A stretch of 15,670 nucleotides of DNA from JAWLHA01 sp041690535 (GTDB lineage: Bacteria; Pseudomonadota; Gammaproteobacteria; Thiohalomonadales; Thiohalomonadaceae): contig JAWLHA010000085.1 of NCBI GenBank assembly GCA_041690535.1, positions 1-15,670 of the forward strand, in the 5' to 3' direction. The position numbers were made by a program, and so were the translations under genes. Below the pieces are notes generated by a model. The model did not search any database. It was not told the DNA's origin and saw only the letters and a program-made list of their open reading frames with translations. Of the stretch, positions 6,726-13,490 are shown piece by piece; positions within the stretch are counted from its first letter, which is position 1, and each line of letters begins with the position of its first letter.

Positions 6726-7124
6726 CTATCGGCTTTGGCCAGGTGGAGTCTCCCGCCACCAGCACCACTCCCGCACCCGTCCGGGCGCGTGGGCGACGAC
6801 GCCCGAGAGGACGATCACCGACACGAACAGCTCGGCGCGCCACGCGGGTACCGCCATTGCAACGGCCAGCAACAGGCACTTCAACACCACCACCTGGCCG
6901 CCCAACCTCGTGAGCCACAGCGGGGAGGACCAGAGATAGAGCAGGGCCAGCGCGATGCCCGAGGCGAGGGCCAGATAGCCGAAGGGCAGCCAGCGCGCAT
7001 CCTCCAGGGCGAACAGGTAGCCGCCGCCCAGCCCGGCGATGCCGACCAGGTGGGCGCTGCGCAGGCCGATGTTGAACCAGCGCTGGCCCGGAAACCGGCG
7101 CGGTTCACGCACGTCCACCTTCAC
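6726..7124 (-). CDS. Unknown membrane protein linked to modC
   Basis: A 132-aa protein from a GTG at 7124 that overlaps the modC stop by 4 bp (GTGA). Roughly four hydrophobic segments (about res. 17-33, 42-58, 66-84, 90-107), with a WFNIGLRSAHLVGIAGLGGGYLF first helix and a conserved-looking VIVLSGVVAHAPGRVREW ending. Small polytopic proteins of this kind occur in proteobacteria, but I know no function. Coupling to modC suggests a role near the molybdate transporter or its target enzymes. It has no recognisable metal motif apart from two His. Confidence 0.7.
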   Translation of the reverse strand: MKVDVREPRRFPGQRWFNIGLRSAHLVGIAGLGGGYLFALEDARWLPFGYLALASGIALALLYLWSSPLWLTRLGGQVVVLKCLLLAVAMAVPAWRAELFVSVIVLSGVVAHAPGRVREWCWWRETPPGQSR

Positions 7125-8200
7125 TCCAGTACCGCCACCGATTTCACCTGCACCCACACCGCCTTGCCCGGCACCAGCCCCAGGGCATCGGCGGAGCGGG
7201 CCGTGAGCCTGGCGAGCAGGGGTGTCCCGCCCACGTCAACGCGCACCAGCCGCACCGCCGGATGGGCGTCGGCGCTCAGCTCCGCCACGGTGGCCGGGAT
7301 CAGGTTGGCAATGCTCACGCCGTCATGGCGCTCCAGGGCCAGGCTCACATCCCGCGCCAGCACACGCAGTCGTATCCGTCGGCCGACCGTGAAATCGAGG
7401 TCGCGTACCCACAGGCTGCCGCCGGGGAACTCGGCGCGGGCAAGGTGCCACGCGGCATCGAGCTCGGCCACCGTCGCCTCCAGGACCACGCCGGCGTCCT
7501 CCTCCTGGTGGATGGGCAGGTCCAGTCGCGCCAGGGTTTCGGTGAGGGGGCCGCTGGCGAGGGCGCGCCCGCCCTCCATCAGCACCAAGTGATCGGCCAG
7601 CCGCGCCACCTCGTCCGGCGAGTGGGTGACGTAGAGAATGGGAATGGACAGTTCATCATGCAGCCGCTCCAGATAGGGCAGGATCTCCCGCTTGCGCTTG
7701 AGGTCCAGCGCCGAGAGGGGTTCGTCCATCAGCAGCAGCCGCGGCTTCAAGGCCAAGGCACGGGCGATGGCGACCCGCTGGCGCTCGCCGCCGGAGAGCT
7801 GGTCGGGCCACCGCCCCAGCAGGGGGCCGATGCCGAGCAGGTCGATGACGTGGGCCAGGGCGGCGGGCTCCAGCGCCTCGGCGGCTCGTTTCATGCCGAA
7901 CTCGACATTGCCGCGGGCGGTGAGATGGGGAAACAGGCTGCCCTCCTGAAACACGTAGCCCAGCGGGCGCCGGTGGGTGGGGAGGAAGGTGGTTTCGTCC
8001 TGCCACCGCTCCCCCTGCACGACAAGGCGCCCGGCGGGCGCCTGCTCCAGCCCGGCGATGCAGCGCAGCAGTGTGGTCTTGCCCGAGCCGGAGTGGCCGA
8101 ACAGGGCGGTGATGCCGCGGCCGGGCAGTTCCAGGTCCACCTCCAGGGTGAATTCGGGGTAGGGGAGACGGAATTGCGCCTGAATGCACTCGCCGGTCAT
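7121..8200 (-). CDS. modC: Molybdate ABC transporter ATP-binding protein
   Basis: A 359-aa protein. An ABC ATPase domain (res. ~1-230) has Walker A GHSGSGKTT (~35-43), Q-loop VFQEGSLFPHL, signature LSGGERQRVAIARAL, Walker B LLLMDEPLSALD and H-loop YVTHS. A C-terminal TOBE/Mop domain follows (~290-355; SIANLIPATVAEL and the LVRVDVGGTPLLARLT strands), which binds molybdate in ModC proteins. It energises molybdate import through ModB. The start at 8200 overlaps the modB stop (ATGA). A frame runs on upstream through modB to 9328 but is out of frame with real genes. Confidence 0.96.
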   Translation of the reverse strand: MTGECIQAQFRLPYPEFTLEVDLELPGRGITALFGHSGSGKTTLLRCIAGLEQAPAGRLVVQGERWQDETTFLPTHRRPLGYVFQEGSLFPHLTARGNVEFGMKRAAEALEPAALAHVIDLLGIGPLLGRWPDQLSGGERQRVAIARALALKPRLLLMDEPLSALDLKRKREILPYLERLHDELSIPILYVTHSPDEVARLADHLVLMEGGRALASGPLTETLARLDLPIHQEEDAGVVLEATVAELDAAWHLARAEFPGGSLWVRDLDFTVGRRIRLRVLARDVSLALERHDGVSIANLIPATVAELSADAHPAVRLVRVDVGGTPLLARLTARSADALGLVPGKAVWVQVKSVAVLE

Positions 8201-8874
8201 ACATGCACCACGTGGTAACGGCGGTTGAGGAAATAGACGGTGAACAGCATCAGGAAGGAGGCGGCCAGCAGACCGCCGGCCAGCAGGTGGGCACTGGCGT
8301 AGTCCATCGCCTCGGCGTGGTCGTAGATGGCGATGGAGAGCACCCGTGTCTCGCCCGGAATGTTGCCGCCGACCATCAGCACCACCCCGAACTCGCCGAC
8401 GGTGTGGGCGAAGGTGAGGGTGATGGCGGTGAGAAAGCCGCGCCGGGCGAGCGGCAGCACCACGTGGAAGAAGCAGTCCCACGGACCGGCGCGCAGGGTG
8501 GCCGCCGCATCGAGCATGCGGGGGCCGACGGCGGCGAAGGCGTCCTTCAGCGGCTGGACCATGAACGGCAGGGAGTAGAGGGTGGAGGCCACCACCAGCC
8601 CGGTGAAGGTGAAGGCGAGGTGGTGCAGCCCCATCGCCTGCAGGGTGGCGCCGATGGGGCCGTGTGGCCCCAGGGCGACCAGCATGTAGAAGCCCAGCAC
8701 CGTCGGCGGCAGCACCAGCGGCAGCGCCACCACCGCCTCCACCGCCACCGCCGCGCGCCGGCGGGTGCGCGCCAGCCACCACGCCAGCGGGGTGCCCAGG
8801 AGCAGCAGTACCGCAGTGGTCACTGCCGAGAGCTTGAGGGTGGTGGTGAGGGCCAGCCAGTCGGCGCCGGACAT
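8197..8874 (-). CDS. modB: Molybdate ABC transporter permease
   Basis: A 225-aa inner-membrane permease with five or six hydrophobic segments. The ABC permease EAA-like loop lies in the cytoplasmic stretch DAAATLRAGPWDCFFHVVLPLARRG, and ModB-type segments are VVALPLVLPPTVLGFY and TFAHTVGEFGVVLMVGGN. It forms the channel for molybdate delivered by ModA. The ATG at 8874 is 6 bp downstream of the modA stop; it overlaps modC by 4 bp. Confidence 0.96.
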   Translation of the reverse strand: MSGADWLALTTTLKLSAVTTAVLLLLGTPLAWWLARTRRRAAVAVEAVVALPLVLPPTVLGFYMLVALGPHGPIGATLQAMGLHHLAFTFTGLVVASTLYSLPFMVQPLKDAFAAVGPRMLDAAATLRAGPWDCFFHVVLPLARRGFLTAITLTFAHTVGEFGVVLMVGGNIPGETRVLSIAIYDHAEAMDYASAHLLAGGLLAASFLMLFTVYFLNRRYHVVHV

Positions 8875-8880
8875 CGCCCG

Positions 8881-9651
8881 CTACTCCTCTTCGCCCGGCA
8901 GCACGAAGCCGTAACGGCGCATCACGACGCGCGCGGGCTCGCTGCCCATATAGTCGGCGAAGGCCGTCGCCAGCGGGTTGTCGGCGGCGCGTGCGGTGAT
9001 CACAAAACCCTGCGCCAGCGGCTCGTGCCACTCGGCCGGGATCAGGGTCCAGGCCCCCTTGTCCGCCATGGCCGGCGACAGCACCAGCGCCAGGGCGACG
9101 ATGCCGGCTTCGGCGCCGCCGGAGTCGACGAACTGCGCCGTGTGGGCAATGTTCTCGCCCAGCACGATTCGCGGTTGCAGGGTGTCCCAAATTTGTTGAT
9201 GCTCCAGGGCCTCCTGGGCGCGCAGACCGTAGGGGGCGTGGCGCGGGTTGGCGATCGCGAACCGGCGGAAGGAGGCCTGTGGCAGTTCCTTCAACGGTGT
9301 CCGGGCCAGTTCGGGATCGAGGCTCCACAGCACGATACGGCCGAGGGCGTAGGGGCGGGCGGCACCGGCGGTCAGCCCCTGCTGCTCCAGCTTCTGCGCG
9401 TAGGCGATGTCCGCCGAAAAGTACATGTCGAAGGGGGCGCCGTTGGCGATCTGGGTGGCGAACTTGCCGCTTGACCCGTAGATCACCTCGATGCGGTCAT
9501 CGGGCCGGTCACTGCGGAACTGCTCCACCACCTCGGCCATGGCGAACTTTAGGTCGGATGCCGCGGCGATGGTGAGGGTTCCGGCCAGCGCGGAACGCCC
9601 CAGCAGCAGAGCCAGCAGTGCGAGCGGGAACAAACGGATGAATGGTTTCAC
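8881..9651 (-). CDS. modA: Molybdate-binding periplasmic protein
   Basis: A 256-aa protein. The signal peptide (VKPFIRLFPLALLALLLG, cleavage after SALA) is followed by TLTIAAASDLKFAMAEVV, the ModA N-terminus with its AASDL ligand loop. It continues with YGSSGKFATQI (second oxyanion loop), FDMYFSAD, and C-terminal GAEAGIVALALVLSP. It binds molybdate/tungstate in the periplasm for ModBC. The start is a GTG at 9651 with AAGGAG 6 bp upstream; frames further upstream run into a miniature transposon and are not real. A ModE-type operator lies directly upstream. Confidence 0.94.
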   Translation of the reverse strand: MKPFIRLFPLALLALLLGRSALAGTLTIAAASDLKFAMAEVVEQFRSDRPDDRIEVIYGSSGKFATQIANGAPFDMYFSADIAYAQKLEQQGLTAGAARPYALGRIVLWSLDPELARTPLKELPQASFRRFAIANPRHAPYGLRAQEALEHQQIWDTLQPRIVLGENIAHTAQFVDSGGAEAGIVALALVLSPAMADKGAWTLIPAEWHEPLAQGFVITARAADNPLATAFADYMGSEPARVVMRRYGFVLPGEEE

Positions 9652-9661
9652 TGGTAGCTCC

Positions 9662-9689
9662 TTCAGTATATATGAGCAGATATAGCGAT
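9662..9689 (-). promoter_or_regulatory. ModE operator in front of modA
   Basis: On the minus strand the site reads CGCTATATC, 6 bp, TATATACTG. This matches the E. coli ModE consensus as I recall it (CGnTATATA, N6, TATATAnCG). It abuts the modA Shine-Dalgarno, so ModE would block the promoter or initiation. The MITE at 9692 sits immediately upstream, so the -35 region must lie inside that element or be lost. Confidence 0.65.
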
Positions 9690-9691
9690 GG

Positions 9692-9811
9692 TTAGGGAAA
9701 TGCTGATTTATTCCGGTTTCGTCGCGCCCGCGAAGACGGGAGCCTAGGGAATCAAAACACTGGTAAATGCCCGCCTTCGCGGGCATGACGACTTAATCAG
9801 CGGCTCCTTAG
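9692..9811. mobile_element. Family A miniature inverted-repeat element, copy 2
   Basis: Element 9696-9807 with ends GGAAATGCTGATTTATTCC and ..TTAATCAGCGGCTCC, flanked by direct TTAG (9692-9695, 9808-9811). The interior contains GCGCCCGCGAAGACGGGAG and a GCCCGCCTTCGCGGGC hairpin. It is inserted just upstream of the modA ModE box. Confidence 0.75.
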
Positions 9812-9888
9812 GCTGTCGGAAAACGTTGGTGCAGAAATCGTGCCGATCGTGGATCGGTCTGGCAGCCCCTGTTTTCCAGTACATCGGC

Positions 9889-10005
9889 CTAAGGAAATGC
9901 TGATTTATTCGGGTTTCGTCACTCCCGCGAAAGCGGGAGCCCAGGAGAACCACGGCACTGGATGCCCGCCTTCGCGGGCATGGCGAATTAATCAGCGTTC
10001 CCTAA
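9889..10005. mobile_element. Family A miniature inverted-repeat element, copy 3
   Basis: Element 9893-10001 with ends GGAAATGCTGATTTATTC and GAATTAATCAGCGTTCC, flanked by direct CTAA (9889-9892, 10002-10005), again a YTAR target. It contains two strong hairpins, CTCCCGCGAAAGCGGGAG and GCCCGCCTTCGCGGGC. Only 77 bp separate it from copy 2 (9812-9888), a stretch in which I see no gene; it carries a CCGATC/GATCGG inverted repeat. Confidence 0.78.
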
Positions 10006-10040
10006 CCGCGAATAGCTGCGATTGTCGCCAAACCGACAAT

Positions 10041-10068
10041 ATGCGATGTATACATAGCGATATAGCGC
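10041..10068 (-). promoter_or_regulatory. Second ModE operator downstream of modE
   Basis: On the minus strand the site reads CGCTATATC, 6 bp, TATACATCG: the same left half-site and spacing as the modA box. It lies 31 bp beyond the modE stop and about 390 bp from modA, separated from it by both MITEs. A small hairpin TTGTCG..CGACAA (10022-10039) follows. It may be the ancestral mod promoter operator. Confidence 0.6.
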
Positions 10069-10099
10069 GAAGCAGACTACCGCGGGAAGGGACTGCGGG

Positions 10100-10477
10100 T
10101 CAATGCGGATTGTCAGGCGGGCGCTGGGCAAGCAGTTCGGTGAGCTCGGCCATCTCCGCGGCGACCGCCTCGGCGGCGGTGCGTTCCATGGCCCGGTAGC
10201 GGCGCAGTACCTCCCGCCCCAGATCGGTGACCTGGGCCCCGCCGCCGCCCTTGCCCCCCAGGGCGGTCGCCACCAGTGGTTCACGGAAACAATGGTTCAT
10301 GGTGTCCACCAGCAGCCAGGCACGTCGATAGGACATACCCATGGAGCGCGCTGCCGCGGAGATGGAGCCAGTCTCTCCGATGGCCTCCAGCAACTGCGCC
10401 TTGCCGGGGCCGATGGCGATGGCCTCGCCGAACAGGATGCGCAGGCGGGGGGCCGGTTTGCTTTTCATTTTCGTCAT
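10100..10477 (-). CDS. modE: Single-domain ModE-type regulator
   Basis: A 125-aa winged helix-turn-helix protein matching only the N-terminal DNA-binding half of ModE: LRILFGEAIAIGPGKAQLLEAI, the helix-turn-helix SISAAARSMGMSYRRAWLLVD, and the wing KGGGGAQVTDLGREVLRRY. The DiMop molybdate-sensing half (full ModE is ~260 aa) is absent, so metal sensing must be indirect or by another protein. The start is uncertain between ATG 10477 and ATG 10468; neither has a good Shine-Dalgarno, and a hairpin lies just upstream. It is transcribed towards modA, with two ModE boxes in between. Confidence 0.85.
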   Translation of the reverse strand: MTKMKSKPAPRLRILFGEAIAIGPGKAQLLEAIGETGSISAAARSMGMSYRRAWLLVDTMNHCFREPLVATALGGKGGGGAQVTDLGREVLRRYRAMERTAAEAVAAEMAELTELLAQRPPDNPH

Positions 10478-10479
10478 GG

Positions 10480-10497
10480 GGGGCAGGATACTGCCCC
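10480..10497. promoter_or_regulatory. Hairpin in the modE leader
   Basis: GGGGCAG, 4-nt loop, CTGCCCC: a perfect 7-bp GC-rich stem ending 3 bp before the modE ATG at 10477. It would mask initiation, so it may limit or regulate modE translation. It is too short to exclude chance. The rest of 10498-10619, up to the dsbA stop, has no gene. Confidence 0.35.
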
Positions 10498-10619
10498 GTC
10501 CGGGCAAATTCACCCCGAGGTACATTCCATTGGCGTGCCTTCATCACTTTTGCCGAAAACCGTTCCGCTGGAAATCGTCACCGCCTCCCAGTACTTGCGT
10601 TTTCGCGCGGGCCGCGCCC

Positions 10620-11231
10620 CTACCCCCGTGCCAGAGCGATCAGCCGGTCGGCAATGGCCAGCAGGTCGGGATACCCGCTGGCGCCCTCTCCGAGCACCGC
10701 GTAGCGGCCGCCCACGGTGAGCAGGGGGACGCTCCGGACCTGGTGGCTGCGGGTCAGCTGGTCATCGCGGCTCAACCTGGCATTGACACCAAAGGAGCCG
10801 TAGGCGGCGGCAAAGCGCTCAGCCTCCACCCCCTGGCGCACCACCCACTGGCGGATGCTCTTCTCGGTGTAGAGGTTGATGCGCTCGGCATGGATGGCGC
10901 GAAACACCGCTTTATCAAGCCGTTCCAGCTCGCCCAGGATGTCGAGCGCGTGGTGCAGCCGGGCCAGATTGGCCCAGGCGGCGCGGCCGAAGCTCACCGG
11001 CACCCGCCGGAATTCCACATCCGCCGGCAGCTTTGCGGCCCAGGCGGTGATCAGGGGATGGAAGTCCCGGCAGTGGGGACAGCCATAGGAGAAAAACTCC
11101 AGCACCTCGATCTTGCCCGGAGTGGCACTGGGCGGGGGTGGCTTGATGTGGGTGTAGTCGCGGCCCGGCTGCAACTCAGCGGCAAAGGAGGGGAGTGCAG
11201 CGGCGCCGAGGCCCCCCACTTGACCGATCAC
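10620..11231 (-). CDS. dsbA: Thiol:disulfide interchange protein DsbA
   Basis: A 203-aa periplasmic oxidoreductase: a thioredoxin fold with active site CPHC (res. 51-54, after FFSYG), an inserted helical domain with ALDILGELERLDKAVF, and the cis-Pro motif SVPLLTVGG (Val168-Pro169). It introduces disulfides in exported proteins. The N-terminus is odd. The in-frame start is a GTG at 11231 giving only VIGQVGGLGAAALPSFA with no basic n-region, whereas an ATG at 11256 in another frame would give MGQNRKRVR. A one-base indel between them would restore a normal signal peptide. The gene lies 74 bp after the sigma-factor gene. Confidence 0.85.
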   Translation of the reverse strand: MIGQVGGLGAAALPSFAAELQPGRDYTHIKPPPPSATPGKIEVLEFFSYGCPHCRDFHPLITAWAAKLPADVEFRRVPVSFGRAAWANLARLHHALDILGELERLDKAVFRAIHAERINLYTEKSIRQWVVRQGVEAERFAAAYGSFGVNARLSRDDQLTRSHQVRSVPLLTVGGRYAVLGEGASGYPDLLAIADRLIALARG

Positions 11232-11305
11232 GGACGCGCTTTCTGTTTTGGCCCATCCTGCCGGCGGCGGGAGCGGAGAGAGCGGGGTGTCTATGCCACC
11301 ATCCG

Positions 11306-11854
11306 CTATTCCGGCTTGCGCGGCACGAAACAGCAGACCCTGCCCGTCTCGTCGAAGCGCACCCGGCAGACGTCGGTCAGATGCTGGCGCAAGCGCTTGC
11401 GGGCCCGCTGCACCCGGGACTTGGCGCCCGGGAGGGAGAGGCCCTTCAGTTTGGCATACGCCTCCTGGCTCATCCCCTCCAGATCGCAGCGGGTGAGGGC
11501 CTCGCGGTCTTCGGGCGGGAGTTCCGCCAGCGCCCGCGGCAGGCAGTCGGCCAGGGTCTCCACCGGCGCTGCCTCCTCGACGTCATGGGGGAGTTCCTCC
11601 GGCAGGTCCACATAGTCCCTTACCACGCGCAGGCGGTCGGCCAGGGCGTTGCGCGCCACCTGGAACAGCCACGCGCGGGCATTTTCCACCGAACAGAAGT
11701 GCTCGCTCTGCCTCAGGGCCTTGACGAAGATGTCTTGCAACAGGTCATCGGCTTCCTCCGGATCGGCCATCCGTCGATGCAGATAGCCCTTCAACTCGCC
11801 CTCGTGGGCGCGCCAAGCCTCAAGCAGGCAATTTGGGGTCATGGGTGGGGACAT
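11306..11854 (-). CDS. ECF sigma factor, SigZ-like
   Basis: A 182-aa RNA polymerase sigma-70 family ECF factor. Region 2 (res. ~15-75) has EEADDLLQDIFVKALRQ and NARAWLFQVARNALADRLR. Region 4 (~115-165) has LPPEDREALTRCDLEGMSQEAYAK and LSLPGAKSRVQRARKRLRQHL. A Cys-containing tail, VCRVRFDETGRVCCFVPR, resembles the SigZ type. The ATG at 11854 (or 11842) lacks a strong Shine-Dalgarno. The same frame is open upstream into the truncated regulator gene, so a 500-aa fusion from 12808 is also possible. Followed by dsbA; no anti-sigma gene is seen. Confidence 0.85.
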   Translation of the reverse strand: MSPPMTPNCLLEAWRAHEGELKGYLHRRMADPEEADDLLQDIFVKALRQSEHFCSVENARAWLFQVARNALADRLRVVRDYVDLPEELPHDVEEAAPVETLADCLPRALAELPPEDREALTRCDLEGMSQEAYAKLKGLSLPGAKSRVQRARKRLRQHLTDVCRVRFDETGRVCCFVPRKPE

Positions 11855-11872
11855 GCCGGCAATATAGCAAGG

Positions 11873-11900
11873 CGCATATATTACGCCAAGCATATATGCG
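11873..11900 (-). promoter_or_regulatory. Perfect inverted repeat upstream of the ECF sigma gene
   Basis: CGCATATAT, 10-bp spacer, ATATATGCG: a perfect 9-bp inverted repeat, 28 bp in all, starting 19 bp upstream of the ATG at 11854. The length and TATA-rich half-sites recall the two ModE boxes, though the bases after CG differ (CAT rather than CTA). Probably an operator overlapping the promoter. Confidence 0.5.
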
Positions 11901-11932
11901 GGGGAGTGAATGCCTGCGAGCGGACCTTCTGG

Positions 11933-11996
11933 GGAAATGCTGATTTGTTCGGGTTTTGTCGCTCCCGCGAAAGCGGGAGCCCAGGACACGGCAAGC
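11933..11996. mobile_element. Family A miniature element, truncated copy 4
   Basis: Only the left part is present: GGAAATGCTGATTTGTTCGG, the CTCCCGCGAAAGCGGGAG hairpin and CCCAGGA, matching copy 3 with few changes. There is no right inverted repeat and no YTAR duplication (the flank is CTGG), so it was cut by a rearrangement. It lies between the sigma gene and the family B copy. Confidence 0.65.
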
Positions 11997-12014
11997 GCAT
12001 GATGCTGGAGAAGA

Positions 12015-12073
12015 GACGTAAGTCCTTGAAAGCAGGATGTCGGCCGCAAGGATGCGGCCGTCGAGCGTACCTG
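12015..12073. repeat. Family B palindromic repeat, copy 2
   Basis: Contains GTAAGTCCTTGAAAGCAGG, as in the other two copies, and then an inverted GTCGGCCGC..GCGGCC pair and GAGCGTACCTG, the reverse of the CAGGTACGC found in the copy at 15539. It lies exactly where the regulator gene loses its AAA+ similarity. Confidence 0.6.
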
Positions 12074-12808
12074 CATGTTGGGGGGCATCTCACCAATCTC
12101 GTCGAGAAAAGGGGTGCCGCCTTCGGCTTGCTCGAACACGCCATGGCGGGTCCGGACCGCACCGGTGAAGGCACCCTTCTCGTAGCCGAACAGCTCCGCC
12201 TCCATGAGCCCCTCGGGGATTGCCCCGCAGTTGACGGCGACAAACGGATGCTTGCCGTCGCCGAAGGTGCAGCGGTGCAGAAAGCGCGCAGCGTGCTCCT
12301 TGCCGGCCCCCGACTCGCCGGTGATAAGTACCGTGGAACCGTGTTGGGAGACGCGGCACAGGGTCTGTTCGAGGGCTCGCATGACGGCCGAGATCCCGAG
12401 CACCGGCGCGCCTTCGCCATCGGTGGCGATGGGGCGGCGACACGCCGCGCGCACCTTCTCGACCAGGGTGTCGAGATCGAAGGGCTTGGTAATGTAGTCC
12501 GCCGCCCCCCGCTTGAGCAGTTCCACCGCATCACCGATGCTGCCGAAGCCGGTAATGAAGAGGGTCGGGGGGAGGCGGCGGCCCTCCTGCTGGAGCTGGG
12601 CAAACAGCTCGGCACCGCTGAGGTCCGGCAGCCGGATGTCACTGATCAGCACGTCGTAGCGGCCGTCGGCGATATGGGGCTGGGCCGCCAACGCCGTCTT
12701 GTACCAGTCGCAGTGGAAGCCTTCCAGCTCGAAGCGGTAACAGAGCGACTCCCCCATGATGGGGTCGCCTTCAAGCAGGCAGAGTTGCAAGGGGCTCGTG
12801 TCGCTCAT
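12071..12808 (-). pseudogene. Truncated NtrC-family response regulator
   Basis: About 246 native residues remain of a usual ~450. A receiver domain (res. ~8-125; phosphoacceptor Asp57 in LISDIRLPD, Lys108 in TKPF) is followed by the start of a sigma-54 AAA+ domain: Walker A GESGAGK (164-170), GAFTGA (212-217) and the Walker B region GGTPFLDEIGEMP (~231-242). Similarity stops at NMQ; the rest of the ATPase, the arginine finger and the Fis-type HTH are gone. The reading frame does not stop: it runs through family B and family A repeats into the sigma-factor gene at 11306. The ATG at 12808 overlaps the kinase stop by 4 bp. The regulator cannot act as a normal sigma-54 activator. Confidence 0.85.
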
Positions 12809-13469
12809 GTGGGCAGCGGAATGGTGGCCGTGAACCGGGTCCGTTCGTTGTTGCTCTGGGCATCGATGGTGCCGCCGAGCTGGTCGACGATCTGATAGCA
12901 GACCCACAGCCCCAGGCCGTTGCCGTCGGGCCGGTAGTGGACGAAGGGTTCGAACAGGTGACGCATCTGTTCGTCCGAGAGGGGCTCACCGTCATTGGAC
13001 ACGCTGATTTGCAAGGCGTTGTTCTCGACGCCGATCCGGCACGCTACGCCGCCTTCCGGGGGGACCGCCTTGAAGGCGTTGAGCAGCAGGTTCATCAGGA
13101 TCTGGCGGATCAGGGTGGCGGGGAGCGGAAGGGTACCGATCTTGGCCTCCCACTCCAGGCGGGCGTGTTGCCGCCGAACCGGGGGGTAAAACCCTCCCGG
13201 GTGTAGGCCATGATCAGCGTGCCCAGCCGCACGTTGTCCGAGATGATGGGGGAGGCGACGTAGAGACTGTCGGTTGCCGCCAGGTCGAGCACCTCGGTCT
13301 TCTCCGACGGGTAGGCGGCGATAGGTTGCTGCAACCGGGCGTAGGCCGGCCCGGCCGCGGCCACCGGGGTCAGCATGGGAAAGGCCTGCGGCTCGGAGGC
13401 GACGTAGACCTCCAAGGCGTTGTTCAGCAGGTGGCGCGCCCAGAATCCGGCGGAGGTGCAGCAGCCCAT
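12805..13469 (-). pseudogene. Broken sensor histidine kinase
   Basis: Two kinase pieces lie in different frames. The 5' piece (about 13469-13170) looks like part of a periplasmic sensor domain (NALEVYVASEP, VASPIISDNVRLGTLIMAY). The 3' piece (about 13187-12805) is a HATPase domain: N-box QILMNLLLNAFKAV, G1 SNDGEPL, F-box FEPFVHY, G2 GNGLGLW. They meet near a C6 run at ~13186-13191. Between them the second membrane segment, HAMP and the His-box are missing, so there is a deletion as well as a frameshift. The N-terminal membrane helix is also not seen. The kinase cannot autophosphorylate. Confidence 0.75.
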
Positions 13470-13490
13470 GCAGTGCGGTGGGGCGGCCTC

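Noticed and set aside
8201..9328. Upstream extension of the modC frame
   Set aside because: It overlaps modB and modA in another frame with Pro/Arg/Gly-rich sequence; the ModC N-terminus starts at 8200.
8203..9474. A 423-codon plus-strand open frame opposite modA and modB
   Set aside because: It is antisense to two clear transporter genes, is full of Gly/Gln/His/Arg low-complexity sequence and matches no family: a GC-rich mirror frame.
9652..9786. Longer modA start upstream
   Set aside because: It would be encoded by a miniature transposon and the ModE box; the GTG at 9651 has a good Shine-Dalgarno and signal peptide.
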